DNA from: Streptomyces mutabilis
GTDB lineage: Bacteria > Actinomycetota > Actinomycetes > Streptomycetales > Streptomycetaceae
DNA length: 64,000 nucleotides
Reading direction: 5' to 3'
Assembly (NCBI RefSeq): GCF_014649815.1
Contig: NZ_BMTT01000002.1
Coordinates: 124,001 to 188,000, forward strand
A program made the translations under genes and the position numbers. The notes under the pieces were generated by a model that saw only the letters and a list, made by a program, of their open reading frames with translations, was not told where the DNA came from and made no database searches. The first letter of the stretch is position 1. Every line of letters begins with the position of its first letter. Positions 7,793 to 17,353 of this stretch are shown here, one piece after another.

Positions 7793-9544
7793 TCAGCGGG
7801 TGACGCGGACCGTCGCCGACGCGGTCGCCCCGGTGTGCAGGTCGTCGCCGGGCCAGCTGACCGTGTAGGTCGTGTCCCGGCGGGTGCGCGGCAGGTCGTC
7901 GATCGTGAAGGTGCCGTCGGCGGCGACCGTCACCGACGACAGTGTGCCGGTGCCGAGCCGGTCGGTGCGCTCCACCTTCAGCACGGCCCGCTCGGGCAGC
8001 GCCTTCCCCTTTGCGGTGAACGTGCCGGTGATGCGGACTCCGGTGCTCATCGACGCCTCCGCCGGGGCGGTCAGCACGATCGAGCCCGCCGCCTTGCCGA
8101 CGGACACCGTGTGGGTGACGTCGGTGGCCGGGCGGTGGATGAGGTCTCCGAGGTACGACACGGTGTACGTGGCCTCGCCGATCAGGTCCGGCTCGTCGAG
8201 CACGGTGAAGGTGCCGTCCGCCTTGACGGTGGCGGTGCCCAGCTCGTGCGTACCGGCCGCGTCGGTGCGGGTCGCCGTGACCTTCAGCGGTTCCGCGGGC
8301 GCCGGGCCGTCCAGCTCCAGCCGGCCCCGCACCGCCAGCGCCTCACCCGCGACCGCCTGGGCGGGGCTGTGGGCCAGGGTGCCGGTGAAGCGGGTGTCGT
8401 ACTGGACGGCCGGCGGCTGGACGACGTGCAGCCAGTACTGGTTCCCCGCGGTGTTGGTGGTGACCGCGAACAGCCGGGAGCCGTCGGCGGACCACTCCAG
8501 CCCGCGCGGCGCCACCCGGTCGCCGTCGAGGCTGCCCTCGAAGGCGAACTCCAGCGGTGCGGTCGCGTCCCCGGGATCGGCGGGCGACAGCAGCAGGTCG
8601 GGCGTCGCGCCGGAGGCCGAGGCGCCGCGCGCGAGGTACTTGCCGTCACCGCTGAAGGCGACGGCGGACGCGGAAGAGCCGGCCGGCAGCGACGGGTAGC
8701 CGGTCGGGGCGTCGGACAGGTCGGCGGCGTTCAGCAGCCGGGTCCCGGCGGCCGCGTCGGCGATGGCGACCTTGGTGCCGTCCGCGGAGAACGCCATGTC
8801 CTTGAGGTTCAGGGCGCCCTCGCCCTCACCGTCGGCGAAGCGGCGTCCGGCCGTGCGCACCAGGGTCGTCCCGCTCGCGTCGAACACCGAGACGAACGGG
8901 TCCGGAGCCTTGTCGTTCGCGGGCTGGCCCATCATCAGCCGGTCACCGGGGCCCGCCTCCAGCTGGAGCCTGCCGTGGTCCTGCCATCCGCTGCGCTGCC
9001 AGGTGTTGTCGGTCTGGCTGTAGTCCAGGTACGTCAGCGTCGTGTCGCACTCCGCGGCGTAGCTGGCGTACGACGCGGTGTGGTACGCCCTTCCGCCCGC
9101 GAAGGCCAGACTGCGCCCGCAGATGTCCGTGCTCGCCACCCCTGCGGTGAGCGGCAGGTACGTGGTGGTGTCGTACCGCAGGATTCCGTCCCGGCCGCCG
9201 ACATGGAGCACGCTGCCGTCGGCGTTCAGTGCGAGACCGGAGACGTGGCGCGCGGTGGTGATGGTGGTGACGCGCTCGCCGGAGAAGTCGTAGACGGCGA
9301 TGAGTCCCTTGTTGGCGTAGTGACCCAGGTTGCTGTCGGCGACGTACACGCGCTGGTGCGCGGAGTCGACCGTCAGCGCCGAAAACGAGGAGATCGGCAG
9401 CTTGGCCACGACGTCGGAGGTCGCGGCGTGCGCGGCGGGCGCGGCGGCGACGGTCAGGCCGCCGGCGGCGAGCGCCGCGGCCAGCAGCGTGGCCGCGAGC
9501 CGTCCGGTACGTCTGGCTGATCCAGCGCCTCGATCTGTAATCAA
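7793..9544 (-). CDS. Secreted beta-propeller protein with C-terminal Ig-like repeats
   Basis: 583 residues if started at the TTG at 9544, which has a GGGGGG tract 6 bases upstream and is followed directly by a classical signal peptide (RRTGRLAATLLAAALAAGGLTVAAAPAAHA, cut near residue 40). Residues about 45-390 show WD40/YVTN-like repeats (for example HQRVYVADSNLG, VSGLALNADGSVLHVGG, SADGTKVAIADA). Residues about 400-583 hold two Ig-like repeats ending in similar GTFTV/GTFTI and YTVSYLGD/YTVSWPGD strands. This is an extracellular scaffold or binding protein; I see no catalytic residues. It diverges from the TelA cluster across a 248-base region with a palindrome, so co-regulation is possible. 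Confidence 0.82.
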   Translation of the reverse strand: MITDRGAGSARRTGRLAATLLAAALAAGGLTVAAAPAAHAATSDVVAKLPISSFSALTVDSAHQRVYVADSNLGHYANKGLIAVYDFSGERVTTITTARHVSGLALNADGSVLHVGGRDGILRYDTTTYLPLTAGVASTDICGRSLAFAGGRAYHTASYASYAAECDTTLTYLDYSQTDNTWQRSGWQDHGRLQLEAGPGDRLMMGQPANDKAPDPFVSVFDASGTTLVRTAGRRFADGEGEGALNLKDMAFSADGTKVAIADAAAGTRLLNAADLSDAPTGYPSLPAGSSASAVAFSGDGKYLARGASASGATPDLLLSPADPGDATAPLEFAFEGSLDGDRVAPRGLEWSADGSRLFAVTTNTAGNQYWLHVVQPPAVQYDTRFTGTLAHSPAQAVAGEALAVRGRLELDGPAPAEPLKVTATRTDAAGTHELGTATVKADGTFTVLDEPDLIGEATYTVSYLGDLIHRPATDVTHTVSVGKAAGSIVLTAPAEASMSTGVRITGTFTAKGKALPERAVLKVERTDRLGTGTLSSVTVAADGTFTIDDLPRTRRDTTYTVSWPGDDLHTGATASATVRVTR

Positions 9545-9715
9545 CTGTGCCCCCCACAGGCTGTGTCGGCGGCCCTGACGGAACGGCGTTCCCCTCTCCC
9601 CACTGGACGGGGAACGGCCGTTCGGGCCGTGCAAGATCGGGAGCGTACACCGCCGTGTCCCGCCTCGCGGTGGAGTTCCGGCGGCGGGTCGGTGCGGAGT
9701 GGCTTGTTCCCGTTG

Positions 9716-9727
9716 CATACCGGTATG
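9716..9727. promoter_or_regulatory. 12-bp perfect palindrome in a divergent promoter region
   Basis: CATACCGGTATG lies 65 bases before the GTG of the TelA-cluster first gene and 171 bases from the secreted-protein start. A second inverted repeat, GTTCCCC/GGGGAAC (9588-9594/9609-9615), is nearer the leftward gene. Either could be an operator. Confidence 0.4.
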
Positions 9728-9792
9728 GCGCGGCCACCTCCCGTTCACCCGGGGCGCCGGGGAACGTAGGGTTCCGGAGGGATGCTCCTCGT

Positions 9793-10872
9793 GTGAGACG
9801 AATCGTGGGAATAGTTCTCGCGGTCCTGCTGATCGGCGGCGTGGTGGCAGCCGTCGTCGAGGGCCGGCAAGCGGAGGACGAGGGCACGGCAACGAAGACC
9901 GTGCGCGCGGTGATCGGGTCGGAGAAAGCAGCGTTCTTCGCCGACCGCGAGGTGGTGGACGCCCTCGCCGCCAAGGGCTACACCGTACGGGCGGAGACCT
10001 CCGGGTCATGGGCGATGGAGGAGCTCGACCTCGAGGGCTACGACCTCGCCTTCCCGTCCAGCCAGGCGCCGGCCGACGAGCTCGCCGACAAGCACGGCGC
10101 GCGCAAGCCGCTGCCCCGGCCCTTCTACTCTCCGCTGGTCGTGGTGGCCCACCGCAGCGCCGCCCAGGTGCTCGCGGCGGGCGGGCTCGCCACGCTGGAC
10201 CGCAGCCGGGGCGGCACCCTGAAGATGGGCGCCTTCCTGGAGGCGGCCCGTGCCGACCGGACCTGGCAGCAGCTCGAGGGCGCCGAGAAGCACGGCGAGC
10301 TGACCGGGACGCTGTACGTCTCGACCACCGACCCGGAGAGCTCCAACTCCGGCGCTCTCTACCTGGCCGCCGCCTCCTACGTGGCGAACGGCAACCGGGT
10401 GGTCGCGAGCGAAGCCGACCTGGATGGCACCGCGCCGCTGATGCGCAAGCTGGTGCAGGTGCAGGGCGCCCAGAAGTCCAGCTCGGACGCGGCGTTCCGG
10501 GACTTCACGAGCGGTGTCGGCGAGCCGCTGGTGCTGGTGTACGAGTCCCAGGTCGCCGCGCTGCTCAAGGAGGGCGTCGAGAGCGTCGGCGACCTCACCC
10601 TCCTGTACCCGGACACCACCGCCACCAGCGACCACACCGTCGTACCGCTCACCGGCGAGGGCCGCGCGCTGGGTGAACTCCTCGCCACCGATCCGGAGCT
10701 GCGGCGTCTGGCCGTCGCGCACGGGTTCCGGCCGCAGGGCGCGACCGCCGAGTTCACCGAGGCGACCGAAGCCGACACCGCGTTTCTCAACCAGCAGCTG
10801 ACCGACGTCCGGCAGGCTCCCGTGCCCACCTCCGAGGTGCTGCGCGAGATGGCCCGCCGGGCGCGCGGATGA
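9793..10872 (+). CDS. Membrane-anchored periplasmic-binding-protein-like protein, first gene of TelA cluster
   Basis: 359 residues from the GTG at 9793; GGAGG lies about 13 bases upstream, and longer readings only add low-complexity sequence. RRIVGIVLAVLLIGGVVAAVVEG (residues 2-24) is a signal anchor or uncleaved membrane helix. The rest resembles a class II solute-binding fold: VRAVIGSEKAAFFAD, then TTDPESSNSGALYLAAASYVA, a motif shared with molybdate/phosphate-type binding proteins. No lipobox. It overlaps telA by 4 bp. The same TDP..SNSG motif recurs in the third gene of the cluster, so two related ligand-binding modules are encoded around telA. The ligand is unknown and no ABC permease is present. 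Confidence 0.75.
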   Translation: MRRIVGIVLAVLLIGGVVAAVVEGRQAEDEGTATKTVRAVIGSEKAAFFADREVVDALAAKGYTVRAETSGSWAMEELDLEGYDLAFPSSQAPADELADKHGARKPLPRPFYSPLVVVAHRSAAQVLAAGGLATLDRSRGGTLKMGAFLEAARADRTWQQLEGAEKHGELTGTLYVSTTDPESSNSGALYLAAASYVANGNRVVASEADLDGTAPLMRKLVQVQGAQKSSSDAAFRDFTSGVGEPLVLVYESQVAALLKEGVESVGDLTLLYPDTTATSDHTVVPLTGEGRALGELLATDPELRRLAVAHGFRPQGATAEFTEATEADTAFLNQQLTDVRQAPVPTSEVLREMARRARG

Positions 10873-12089
10873 CAGCGGACGACAGGGGGACCGTCCAAGT
10901 GACCGACACCGGCAACGACTTCACCCTCACCCTCACCCCGCCCGAACCCGTGGCCCCCGTGCCCCGGGAGAAGGCCGGCGGACTCGTCCCCGTCGACGAG
11001 GAGACCCGCGCCGACATGGCGCGCAAGGCCGCCGCCTACGTCGAGGACCTCGCCGCGCTCGACGCCCGCTCGCCGGAGTTCGCCGGCAGGGTCGGCGAGA
11101 TCACCGGGCTCGGCGCCCCCGAGATGCGCACCGCCGCCGCGCAGTCCAACCGGATGCTGGAGCGGACCGTGCGCAGTCTGCCCGACCGGGGCGACGACGC
11201 ACAGGCCCGGGTCGCGGGCTCCCTGGTGGAGCTGCGGCGCGTGGTGGAGGACCTGGACCCGCGCGAGCTGCCCGTGAGCAAGGGCCGCAAGTTCCTGTCC
11301 CGGCTGCCCGGCGGCAACCGGCTGCGCGACCACGTCGCCAAGTACGCCTCCGCCCAGGGCACCCTCAACAGGATCGTGGGCTCGCTGCGCGGCGGCCAGG
11401 ACGAACTGCGCCGCGACAACGCGGCGTTGCAGACCGAGCGGGTCCGCCTGTGGGAGACCATGGGCAAACTCCAGGAGTACGTCGTGCTCACCGAGGCCCT
11501 GGACACGGCCGTCGATCGGCACGTCGCCGGTGTCGAGGCGGCCGACCCGCACGCCGCCGACGCACTGCGCGCCGACGTCCTCTTCCCGGTCCGGCAGAAG
11601 CACCAGGACCTGCTCACCCAGCTCGCGGTGTGCGCGCAGGGATACCTCGCCATGGACGTCGTACGCCGCAACAACGAGGAGTTGATCAAGGGCGTCGACC
11701 GGGCGGCCACGACCACGGTGTCGGCGCTGCGGATCTCGGTGATGCTGGCCTCCGCGCTGGACCACCAGAAGAAGGTCGTGGAGCAGGTCAACGCGCTGCG
11801 CGGCACGACCGAGGAACTGATCCGGGGCAACGCGGAGATGCTCGCCACGCAGAGCGGGGAGATCCAGCGCATCGCCGCCGACCCGGCGGTGGGCGCGGAG
11901 ACCCTGCGCACCGCCTTCCAGCAGATCTACCGCACCCTCGACACCATCGACACCTACAAGGTGCAGGCGACGGAGGCGATGGCGGCGACCGTGGAGTCGC
12001 TCACGGGAGAGCTGCGGCACGCGAGCGCGTACCTGGATCGCAGCCGCGCGCAGGGGCGGCTGGAGTCCCACGAAGGGGGCCTGGAATGA
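10869..12089 (+). CDS. telA: TelA-family (toxic anion resistance) protein
   Basis: 406 residues; the ATG overlaps the previous stop (ATGA). A GTG at 10899 preceded by GGGGG is an alternative start. The protein is cytosolic and almost wholly helical, with the TelA/KlaA-type arrangement: a short beta-rich N-terminus (FTLTLTPPEPV), then long helices with coiled-coil potential through about residue 400. The family was named for tellurite resistance on plasmids, but the chromosomal role is poorly defined; it often appears with VWA and Ter-type proteins in predicted envelope-stress systems. Here it sits between two binding-protein-like proteins, one with a VWA domain, and both junctions are coupled, suggesting a complex. 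Confidence 0.87.
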   Translation: MTADDRGTVQVTDTGNDFTLTLTPPEPVAPVPREKAGGLVPVDEETRADMARKAAAYVEDLAALDARSPEFAGRVGEITGLGAPEMRTAAAQSNRMLERTVRSLPDRGDDAQARVAGSLVELRRVVEDLDPRELPVSKGRKFLSRLPGGNRLRDHVAKYASAQGTLNRIVGSLRGGQDELRRDNAALQTERVRLWETMGKLQEYVVLTEALDTAVDRHVAGVEAADPHAADALRADVLFPVRQKHQDLLTQLAVCAQGYLAMDVVRRNNEELIKGVDRAATTTVSALRISVMLASALDHQKKVVEQVNALRGTTEELIRGNAEMLATQSGEIQRIAADPAVGAETLRTAFQQIYRTLDTIDTYKVQATEAMAATVESLTGELRHASAYLDRSRAQGRLESHEGGLE

Positions 12090-13645
12090 GACGCCGCGCC
12101 CTGGCGGGGTGCCTCGCCGCACTCGCCCTCCTCACCGCCTGCACCTCGCAGGGGGCCGACGGCACGGACGGCCCGCCGGCCCCCGGAGCGTCCGGCCCCG
12201 CCGAGCCCGGCATCCTGCGGGTCCTGGCCTCCAGCGAGCTGACCGACATGACCCCGATCCTGGAGCAGGTCCGCGAGGACACCGGCGTCACCGTCCGCCT
12301 CACCCCCATCGGCACCCTCGACGCCGTGGACCTGCTGGCGAAGGGCGGGACGGACGGCAGGTACGACGCGGTGTGGCTGTCGTCCAACGACTCGCTGCGC
12401 CTGCGCCCCGAGGCCGCTGAGCGGGTCGTCTCCGAGACGCCGGTGATGTCCAGCCCCGTCGCCATCGGCGTGAAGGACGCCACCGTGAGGAAACTGGGGT
12501 GGCGGCCCGGGCAGGTCACCTGGTCCGACGTGGAGCGGGCCGTCACCGTCGGCAAGCTCACCTACGGCATGACCGACCCGGCCCGCTCCAACTCCGGCTT
12601 CGCCACCCTGGTCTCGGTCGCCTCCGCGCTCTCCGGCGCCCAGTCCGCGCTCACGGACGCGGACGTGGCGAAGGCGACGCCCCGGCTGAAGGAGTTCTTC
12701 GCCGGGCAGAAGCTGACCTCGGGCTCGTCGGGCTGGCTGGCGTCGGCCTACCAGCGGCGCGGGACCGTGGACGCGCTGCTCAACTACGAGTCCGTCCTCA
12801 AGGGCATCGACGGCCTCACCGTCATCCGCCCCACCGACGGCGTGCTCACCGCCGACTACCCGCTCTCCACGCTCGCCTCGACGAACGCCGCGACCCGCGA
12901 GGACGTCCGCCGCGTCGCCGAGGCGCTGCGCAGCCAGGGGACGCAGCGGGAGATCACTGCCCTCACCAACCGCCGCCCGGTCCTCGCCTCCGTGCCGCCC
13001 GCCGCCGGCCTGGACACGAGCCGGCGCCGCGAACTGCCCTCCCCCGGCAGCCGGTCCGTAGCCGACGGCCTGCTGGACTCCTACGAGAACGACCTGCGCC
13101 GCCCGTCCAGGACGGTGTACGTCCTGGACACCTCCGGCTCGATGGCGGGCGAGCGGCTGAGCCGCCTGAAGCAGGCTCTCACCGCACTCACCGGCGACTT
13201 CCGCGACCGCGAGGAGGTGACGCTGATGCCCTTCGGGTCGGACGTGAAACAGGTCTCCACCCACGTCGTGGACCCCGCCGACCCGCGCTCCGGGCTGGAC
13301 GGCATCCGCCGGGACACCGAGCGCCTGACCGCCCAGGGCGACACCGCGATCTTCACTACGCTGGAGAAGGCGTACGACCACCTCGGCGGCGGTGGGGACA
13401 CGTTCACGTCGATCGTGCTGATGACGGACGGTGAGAACACCACCGGCGCCGACGCGGCCGACTTCGACCGGTTCTACGGCTCGCTGGGCAAGGCCCGGCA
13501 GGAGATCCCGGTCTTCCCGATCCTCTTCGGCGACTCCGACCGCGCCGAGCTGGCACACATCGCCGAACTGACCGGCGGCCGCCTCTTCGACGCCCGGAAG
13601 GGCTCGCTGGACGGCGCCTTCGAGGAGATCCGTGGCTACCAGTAG
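12086..13645 (+). CDS. Lipoprotein with solute-binding-protein domain and C-terminal VWA domain
   Basis: 519 residues from the ATG at 12086, which overlaps the telA stop. The signal peptide ends in the lipobox LTAC (Cys19), so the protein is predicted to be a lipid-anchored extracellular protein. Residues about 45-320 resemble a solute-binding protein (ILRVLASSELTDMTPILEQ; MTDPARSNSGFATLVS). Residues about 340-519 form a von Willebrand A domain with an intact MIDAS start, DTSGS (348-352), and later TGGRLF. VWA domains use a metal to bind protein partners or to drive assembly. One fused chain joins a ligand-sensing half to a protein-binding half, an unusual and informative architecture. Confidence 0.87.
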   Translation: MRRRALAGCLAALALLTACTSQGADGTDGPPAPGASGPAEPGILRVLASSELTDMTPILEQVREDTGVTVRLTPIGTLDAVDLLAKGGTDGRYDAVWLSSNDSLRLRPEAAERVVSETPVMSSPVAIGVKDATVRKLGWRPGQVTWSDVERAVTVGKLTYGMTDPARSNSGFATLVSVASALSGAQSALTDADVAKATPRLKEFFAGQKLTSGSSGWLASAYQRRGTVDALLNYESVLKGIDGLTVIRPTDGVLTADYPLSTLASTNAATREDVRRVAEALRSQGTQREITALTNRRPVLASVPPAAGLDTSRRRELPSPGSRSVADGLLDSYENDLRRPSRTVYVLDTSGSMAGERLSRLKQALTALTGDFRDREEVTLMPFGSDVKQVSTHVVDPADPRSGLDGIRRDTERLTAQGDTAIFTTLEKAYDHLGGGGDTFTSIVLMTDGENTTGADAADFDRFYGSLGKARQEIPVFPILFGDSDRAELAHIAELTGGRLFDARKGSLDGAFEEIRGYQ

Positions 13646-14255
13646 GGGCGGGGGCGTCTGGACGTATCTGGAGTCCCGCAAGAACTTGACGGGCAGCGCC
13701 TGCGGACTGGCGGGTGTCGTGCTGACCCTCACAGGGGTGGCGGGGCCGTACTGGCCCGTGGTGGTGGTCGGCCTGTACGGGGCCGGTGCGCTGGTCGCCC
13801 CGCCGGAGCGGCCCGCGCCGCCCGAGTTCCCCGACCCGTCGGCGCAGCTGTCGGCCCAGCTGGAGGAGGTGCGCGGCGACTTCGGGCGGCTGCGCGGCTA
13901 CCTGGCCGACGTCGAGCTGCCGCCGGCCGCCGGGGAGCGGCTGGGCGATCTGACCGGGCTGCTGGGGGCGCTGCTGGAGCCGGGCTGGGTCGCCGAGGTG
14001 CTGGCGGCAGACCCGGACGGCGTGCACGCGGTGTCGCGGGCGGTGCGGCAGGACGTACCGGAGGCCGTGGACGCGTATGTGCGGGCCCGCTGGTGGACGC
14101 GGCTGACGCCGGGGCAGGAGCCGCCGGAGCGCCACTTGGAGCGGCAGCTGACGCTGCTCCACGAGGAGGCGGAGCGGCTGGCGGCGCAGCTGCGGGAGAC
14201 CGAGGCGCGGCGGCAGGAGTCCCACACGCGGTACCTGGAGGACCGCTCGGGCTGA
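13632..14255 (+). CDS. Small membrane protein with coiled coil, fourth gene of TelA cluster
   Basis: 207 residues from the GTG at 13632, which has GAGGAG 4 bases upstream and overlaps the VWA gene by 14 bp. Two hydrophobic segments (about residues 19-34 and 37-55, broken by GPYWP) make a membrane hairpin. The remainder is cytosolic and helical, with heptad-like stretches at about 70-95 (AQLSAQLEEVRGDFGRLRGYL) and 160-200 (LERQLTLLHEEAERLAAQLRETEARR). I recognise no family. The position suggests a membrane adaptor between the extracellular VWA protein and cytosolic TelA. A strong hairpin follows, closing the operon. Confidence 0.7.
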   Translation: MATSRGGGVWTYLESRKNLTGSACGLAGVVLTLTGVAGPYWPVVVVGLYGAGALVAPPERPAPPEFPDPSAQLSAQLEEVRGDFGRLRGYLADVELPPAAGERLGDLTGLLGALLEPGWVAEVLAADPDGVHAVSRAVRQDVPEAVDAYVRARWWTRLTPGQEPPERHLERQLTLLHEEAERLAAQLRETEARRQESHTRYLEDRSG

Positions 14256-14288
14256 CGGGCGCCGGGAGAGCCGGAAGGCGCGGAGTTG

Positions 14289-14329
14289 GGGCCGGGTCCT
14301 CCGCACGCCGTTGTGCGGTGACCCGGCCC
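14289..14329 (+). terminator. Hairpin closing the TelA cluster
   Basis: GGGCCGGGTC (14289-14298) pairs with GACCCGGCCC (14320-14329), and inside it CCGCAC (14301-14306) pairs with GTGCGG (14313-14318). It begins 33 bases after the last stop of the cluster. Confidence 0.75.
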
Positions 14330-14386
14330 GAGGCGGGACCTCCCCGTGCTCCGGGACATCGAGCTACTGGAGCGTGAGAAGGTCCC

Positions 14387-14442
14387 TCGCGGCCGGCCTT
14401 CGTGACGACTTCGCGGGTCAGGGCTAGCCGGACCGGCCGCGA
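14387..14442 (-). terminator. Long-loop inverted repeat after pck
   Basis: TCGCGGCCGG (14387-14396) pairs with CCGGCCGCGA (14433-14442) across a 36-base loop, 11 bases beyond the pck stop on the leftward strand. Confidence 0.5.
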
Positions 14443-14453
14443 AACCAGGGGGA

Positions 14454-16283
14454 TCAGCCCAGGCGCCGCACCAGCGCGCGGTACTGGTCCCACAGCTCGG
14501 CGGGCGTGTGGTCGCCGAAGGTGTTCAGGTGCTCGGGGACGAGCGCCGCCTCCTCGCGCCACACCTCCTTGTCGACGCTGAGCAGGAAGTCCAGGTCGGC
14601 GTCGGCGAGGTCGAGGCCGTCGGTGTCCAGGGACTCCTTGGTCGGCAGCACGCCGATCGGGGTCTCGACACCGTCCGCCTTGCCCTCCAGGCGCTCCACG
14701 ATCCACTTGAGGACGCGGCCGTTCTCGCCGAAGCCCGGCCAGACGAACCTGCCCTCGTCGTCCTTGCGGAACCAGTTGACGTAGTAGATCTTGGGCAGCT
14801 TGGACTGGTCCTTGTCCTTGGCCACGTCGATCCAGTGACCCATGTAGTCGCCCATGTTGTAGCCGCAGAACGGCAGCATGGCGAAGGGGTCGCGGCGCAG
14901 CTCGCCGACCTTGCCCTCGGCGGCGGCGGTCTTCTCGGAGGCCACGTTGGCGCCGAGGAAGACGCCGTGGTTCCAGTCGAAGGACTCGGTGACCAGCGGT
15001 ACGGCGGTGGCGCGGCGCCCGCCGAAGAGGATCGCCGAGATCGGCACGCCCTTGGGGTCCTCCCACTCCGGCGCGATGATCGGGCACTGCGCGGCGGGGG
15101 TGGTGAAGCGGGCGTTGGGGTGGGCGGCGGGGGTGCCGGACTCGGGCGTCCAGTCGTTGCCCTTCCAGTCCGTGAGGTGGGCCGGGGTCTCCTCGGTCAT
15201 GCCCTCCCACCACACGTCGCCGTCGTCGGTGAGGGCGACGTTGGTGAAGACCGAGTTGCCCCACAGGGTCTTCATCGCGTTGGCGTTGGTGTGCTCACCG
15301 GTGCCGGGCGCGACGCCGAAGAAGCCGGCCTCGGGGTTGATCGCGTACAGGCGGCCGTCCTCGCCGAAGCGCATCCAGGCGATGTCGTCGCCGATGGTCT
15401 CCACGGTCCAGCCGGAGATCGTGGGCTCCAGCATGGCGAGGTTGGTCTTGCCGCAGGCCGACGGGAAGGCGGCGGCGACGTACTTGGGCTCGCCGGTGGG
15501 CGGGGTCAGCTTCAGCACGAGCATGTGCTCGGCGAGCCAGCCCTCGTCGCGGGCCATGACGGAGGCGATGCGCAGGGCGTAGCACTTCTTGCCGAGCAGG
15601 GCGTTGCCGCCGTAGCCGGAGCCGTAGGACCAGATCTCGCGGTCCTCGGGGAAGTGCGAGATGTACTTGGTGCTGTTGCACGGCCACGGAACGTCCTCCT
15701 GGCCCTCTGCCAGCGGGGCGCCGAGGGTGTGCACGGCCTTGACGAAGAAGCCCTCGTCGCCGAGCTCGTCCAGGACCGGCTGTCCCATGCGGGTCATGGT
15801 GCGCATGGAGACGGCCACGTACGCGGAGTCGGTGATCTCGACGCCCAGCGCGGAAAGCGGGGAGCCGAGGGGGCCCATGCAGAAGGGCACGACGTACATG
15901 GTCCGGCCGCGCATGGAGCCGCGGAACAGGCCCCCTTCGCCCTTGTCACCCGTGAAGATCTCCCGCATCTCGGCGGGGTCCTTCCAGTGGTTGGTGGGGC
16001 CGGCGTCCTCCTCCTTCGCGGAGCAGATGAAGGTCCGGTCCTCGACGCGCGCGACGTCGGAGGGGTCGGAGGCCGCGTAGTACGAGTTGGGGCGCTTGAT
16101 CGGGTCGAGCTTGCGGAAGGTGCCCTTCTCGACGAGCTCCCCGCACAGGCGCTCGTACTCGGCCTCGGATCCGTCACACCAGACCACTTCGTCCGGCTGG
16201 GTCAGTTCGGCGATCTCGTTCACCCACGAGATCAGCTCCTGGTGGTTGGTGGGGACGGGGGGAGCAGCGATGTCGCGCGCCAC
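14454..16283 (-). CDS. pck: Phosphoenolpyruvate carboxykinase (GTP)
   Basis: 609 residues, the typical GTP-dependent length. The GTG at 16283 has AGGAG 6 bases upstream. Diagnostic GTP-PEPCK motifs are present: the P-loop PSACGKTN (about 274-281), [18 protein letters not shown] with metal/substrate residues, RRATAVPLV after FGGR, and [10 protein letters not shown] near the C-terminus. It converts oxaloacetate plus GTP to PEP, the committed gluconeogenic step when cells grow on acids, amino acids or fatty acids. It is monocistronic: a hairpin lies below and a long promoter region above (16284-16578). Confidence 0.97.
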   Translation of the reverse strand: MARDIAAPPVPTNHQELISWVNEIAELTQPDEVVWCDGSEAEYERLCGELVEKGTFRKLDPIKRPNSYYAASDPSDVARVEDRTFICSAKEEDAGPTNHWKDPAEMREIFTGDKGEGGLFRGSMRGRTMYVVPFCMGPLGSPLSALGVEITDSAYVAVSMRTMTRMGQPVLDELGDEGFFVKAVHTLGAPLAEGQEDVPWPCNSTKYISHFPEDREIWSYGSGYGGNALLGKKCYALRIASVMARDEGWLAEHMLVLKLTPPTGEPKYVAAAFPSACGKTNLAMLEPTISGWTVETIGDDIAWMRFGEDGRLYAINPEAGFFGVAPGTGEHTNANAMKTLWGNSVFTNVALTDDGDVWWEGMTEETPAHLTDWKGNDWTPESGTPAAHPNARFTTPAAQCPIIAPEWEDPKGVPISAILFGGRRATAVPLVTESFDWNHGVFLGANVASEKTAAAEGKVGELRRDPFAMLPFCGYNMGDYMGHWIDVAKDKDQSKLPKIYYVNWFRKDDEGRFVWPGFGENGRVLKWIVERLEGKADGVETPIGVLPTKESLDTDGLDLADADLDFLLSVDKEVWREEAALVPEHLNTFGDHTPAELWDQYRALVRRLG

Positions 16284-16578
16284 GATTGCTCCTAAATGAG
16301 GGGTTTTTGTTTGGGGCCCCGTGGGGGCTGCGACCCGGATGCGTGACGTTGTCCTCTTGGGCGCTCATCCGGTGTCGACCGCACTCATTTGATCATCCGA
16401 CGCGAGCGCCCATCTGTCCAGAGGGCGTCACACCTGAGCGGCGTGAGGATCGCCACGTGTCCGCGTCGGTGATTTTTGATGGATGCGCGGCCGGGTACCC
16501 CGTGAGACGATGACCACTCAGGATCGACGAGGCTCCGTACTGATGCGTAACTTACGACCCCGTAGGTACGATGCGCCC
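16284..16578. other. Divergent promoter region between pck and the hemolysin-III gene
   Basis: This 295-base gap holds the pck leader (AGGAG at 16290-16294). Near the right end, TACGAT (16567-16572) lies 6 bases before the ATG at 16579, placing a -10 box so close that the rightward gene is probably leaderless. I found no convincing palindrome. Confidence 0.5.
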
Positions 16579-17283
16579 ATGACTGCGTCCGTCCCCGACG
16601 CGCACGAGGACACACCGGCCGCCGGCCGCGGTCCCGTGGCGCTCTCCCTGCCGCATCCGGTCAAGCCCAAGCTGCGGGGCTGGCTGCACCTCGGCATGTT
16701 CCCGGCCGTCCTCGTGGCGGGCCTGGTGCTCACCGCCCTCGCCGAGACACCCGAAGGCCGCATCGCCTGCGGGATCTACGTACTGACCGCCTGCCTGCTG
16801 TTCGGCGTCAGCGCCCTCTACCACCGGGGCAACTGGAGTCCGCGCATGGACGGCGTGCTGCGCCGTCTCGACCACGCCAACATCTTCCTGATCATCGCGG
16901 GCACCTACACCCCGCTCACGATGCTGCTGCTGCCCGACGCCAAGGGCCAGTGGCTGCTGTGGGGCATCTGGGCCGCCGCCGCGGCCGGCATCGTCTTCCG
17001 CGTCTTCTGGGTCGGCGCCCCGCGCTGGCTCTACACCCCCTGCTACCTCGCCATGGGCTGGGCGGCCGTCTTCTACCTGCCGGAGTTCATGCGGACCGGC
17101 GGCATCGCGGTGCTGGTCCTGGTGATCGTCGGTGGACTGCTCTACAGCGCGGGCGGCGTGATCTACGGCATCCAGCGCCCCAACCCCTCACCCCGCTGGT
17201 TCGGCTTCCACGAGGTCTTCCACTCCCTCACGCTGGCCGCCTTCATCGCGCACTACGTGGGGATCTCGCTGGTCGCGTACTAG
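16579..17283 (+). CDS. Hemolysin III/PAQR-family membrane protein (TrhA type)
   Basis: 234 residues from the ATG at 16579; an upstream in-frame reading adds sequence inside the probable promoter. Seven hydrophobic helices are visible. The family's metal-binding set is intact: Ser-x3-His in SALYHR, LDHANIFLIIAGTYTP, and the C-terminal His-x3-His pattern spanning FHEVFHS and AAFIAHYVG. Bacterial members are linked to membrane-lipid homeostasis rather than haemolysis, from knowledge of the family. No Shine-Dalgarno is seen and the -10 box is adjacent, so translation is probably leaderless. Next to pck but on the opposite strand; no functional link is apparent. Confidence 0.9.
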   Translation: MTASVPDAHEDTPAAGRGPVALSLPHPVKPKLRGWLHLGMFPAVLVAGLVLTALAETPEGRIACGIYVLTACLLFGVSALYHRGNWSPRMDGVLRRLDHANIFLIIAGTYTPLTMLLLPDAKGQWLLWGIWAAAAAGIVFRVFWVGAPRWLYTPCYLAMGWAAVFYLPEFMRTGGIAVLVLVIVGGLLYSAGGVIYGIQRPNPSPRWFGFHEVFHSLTLAAFIAHYVGISLVAY

Positions 17284-17353
17284 AGCGGCCGCAGCACACG
17301 GGGCGTGCGGAAAGGCCCGGGCCGTGCCCCTCACCCCGTGGCATCCTGGCCGC

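Noticed and set aside
14508..16295. 595-residue plus-strand frame across pck
   Set aside because: Antisense to PEP carboxykinase, low-complexity Gly/Val/Arg translation.
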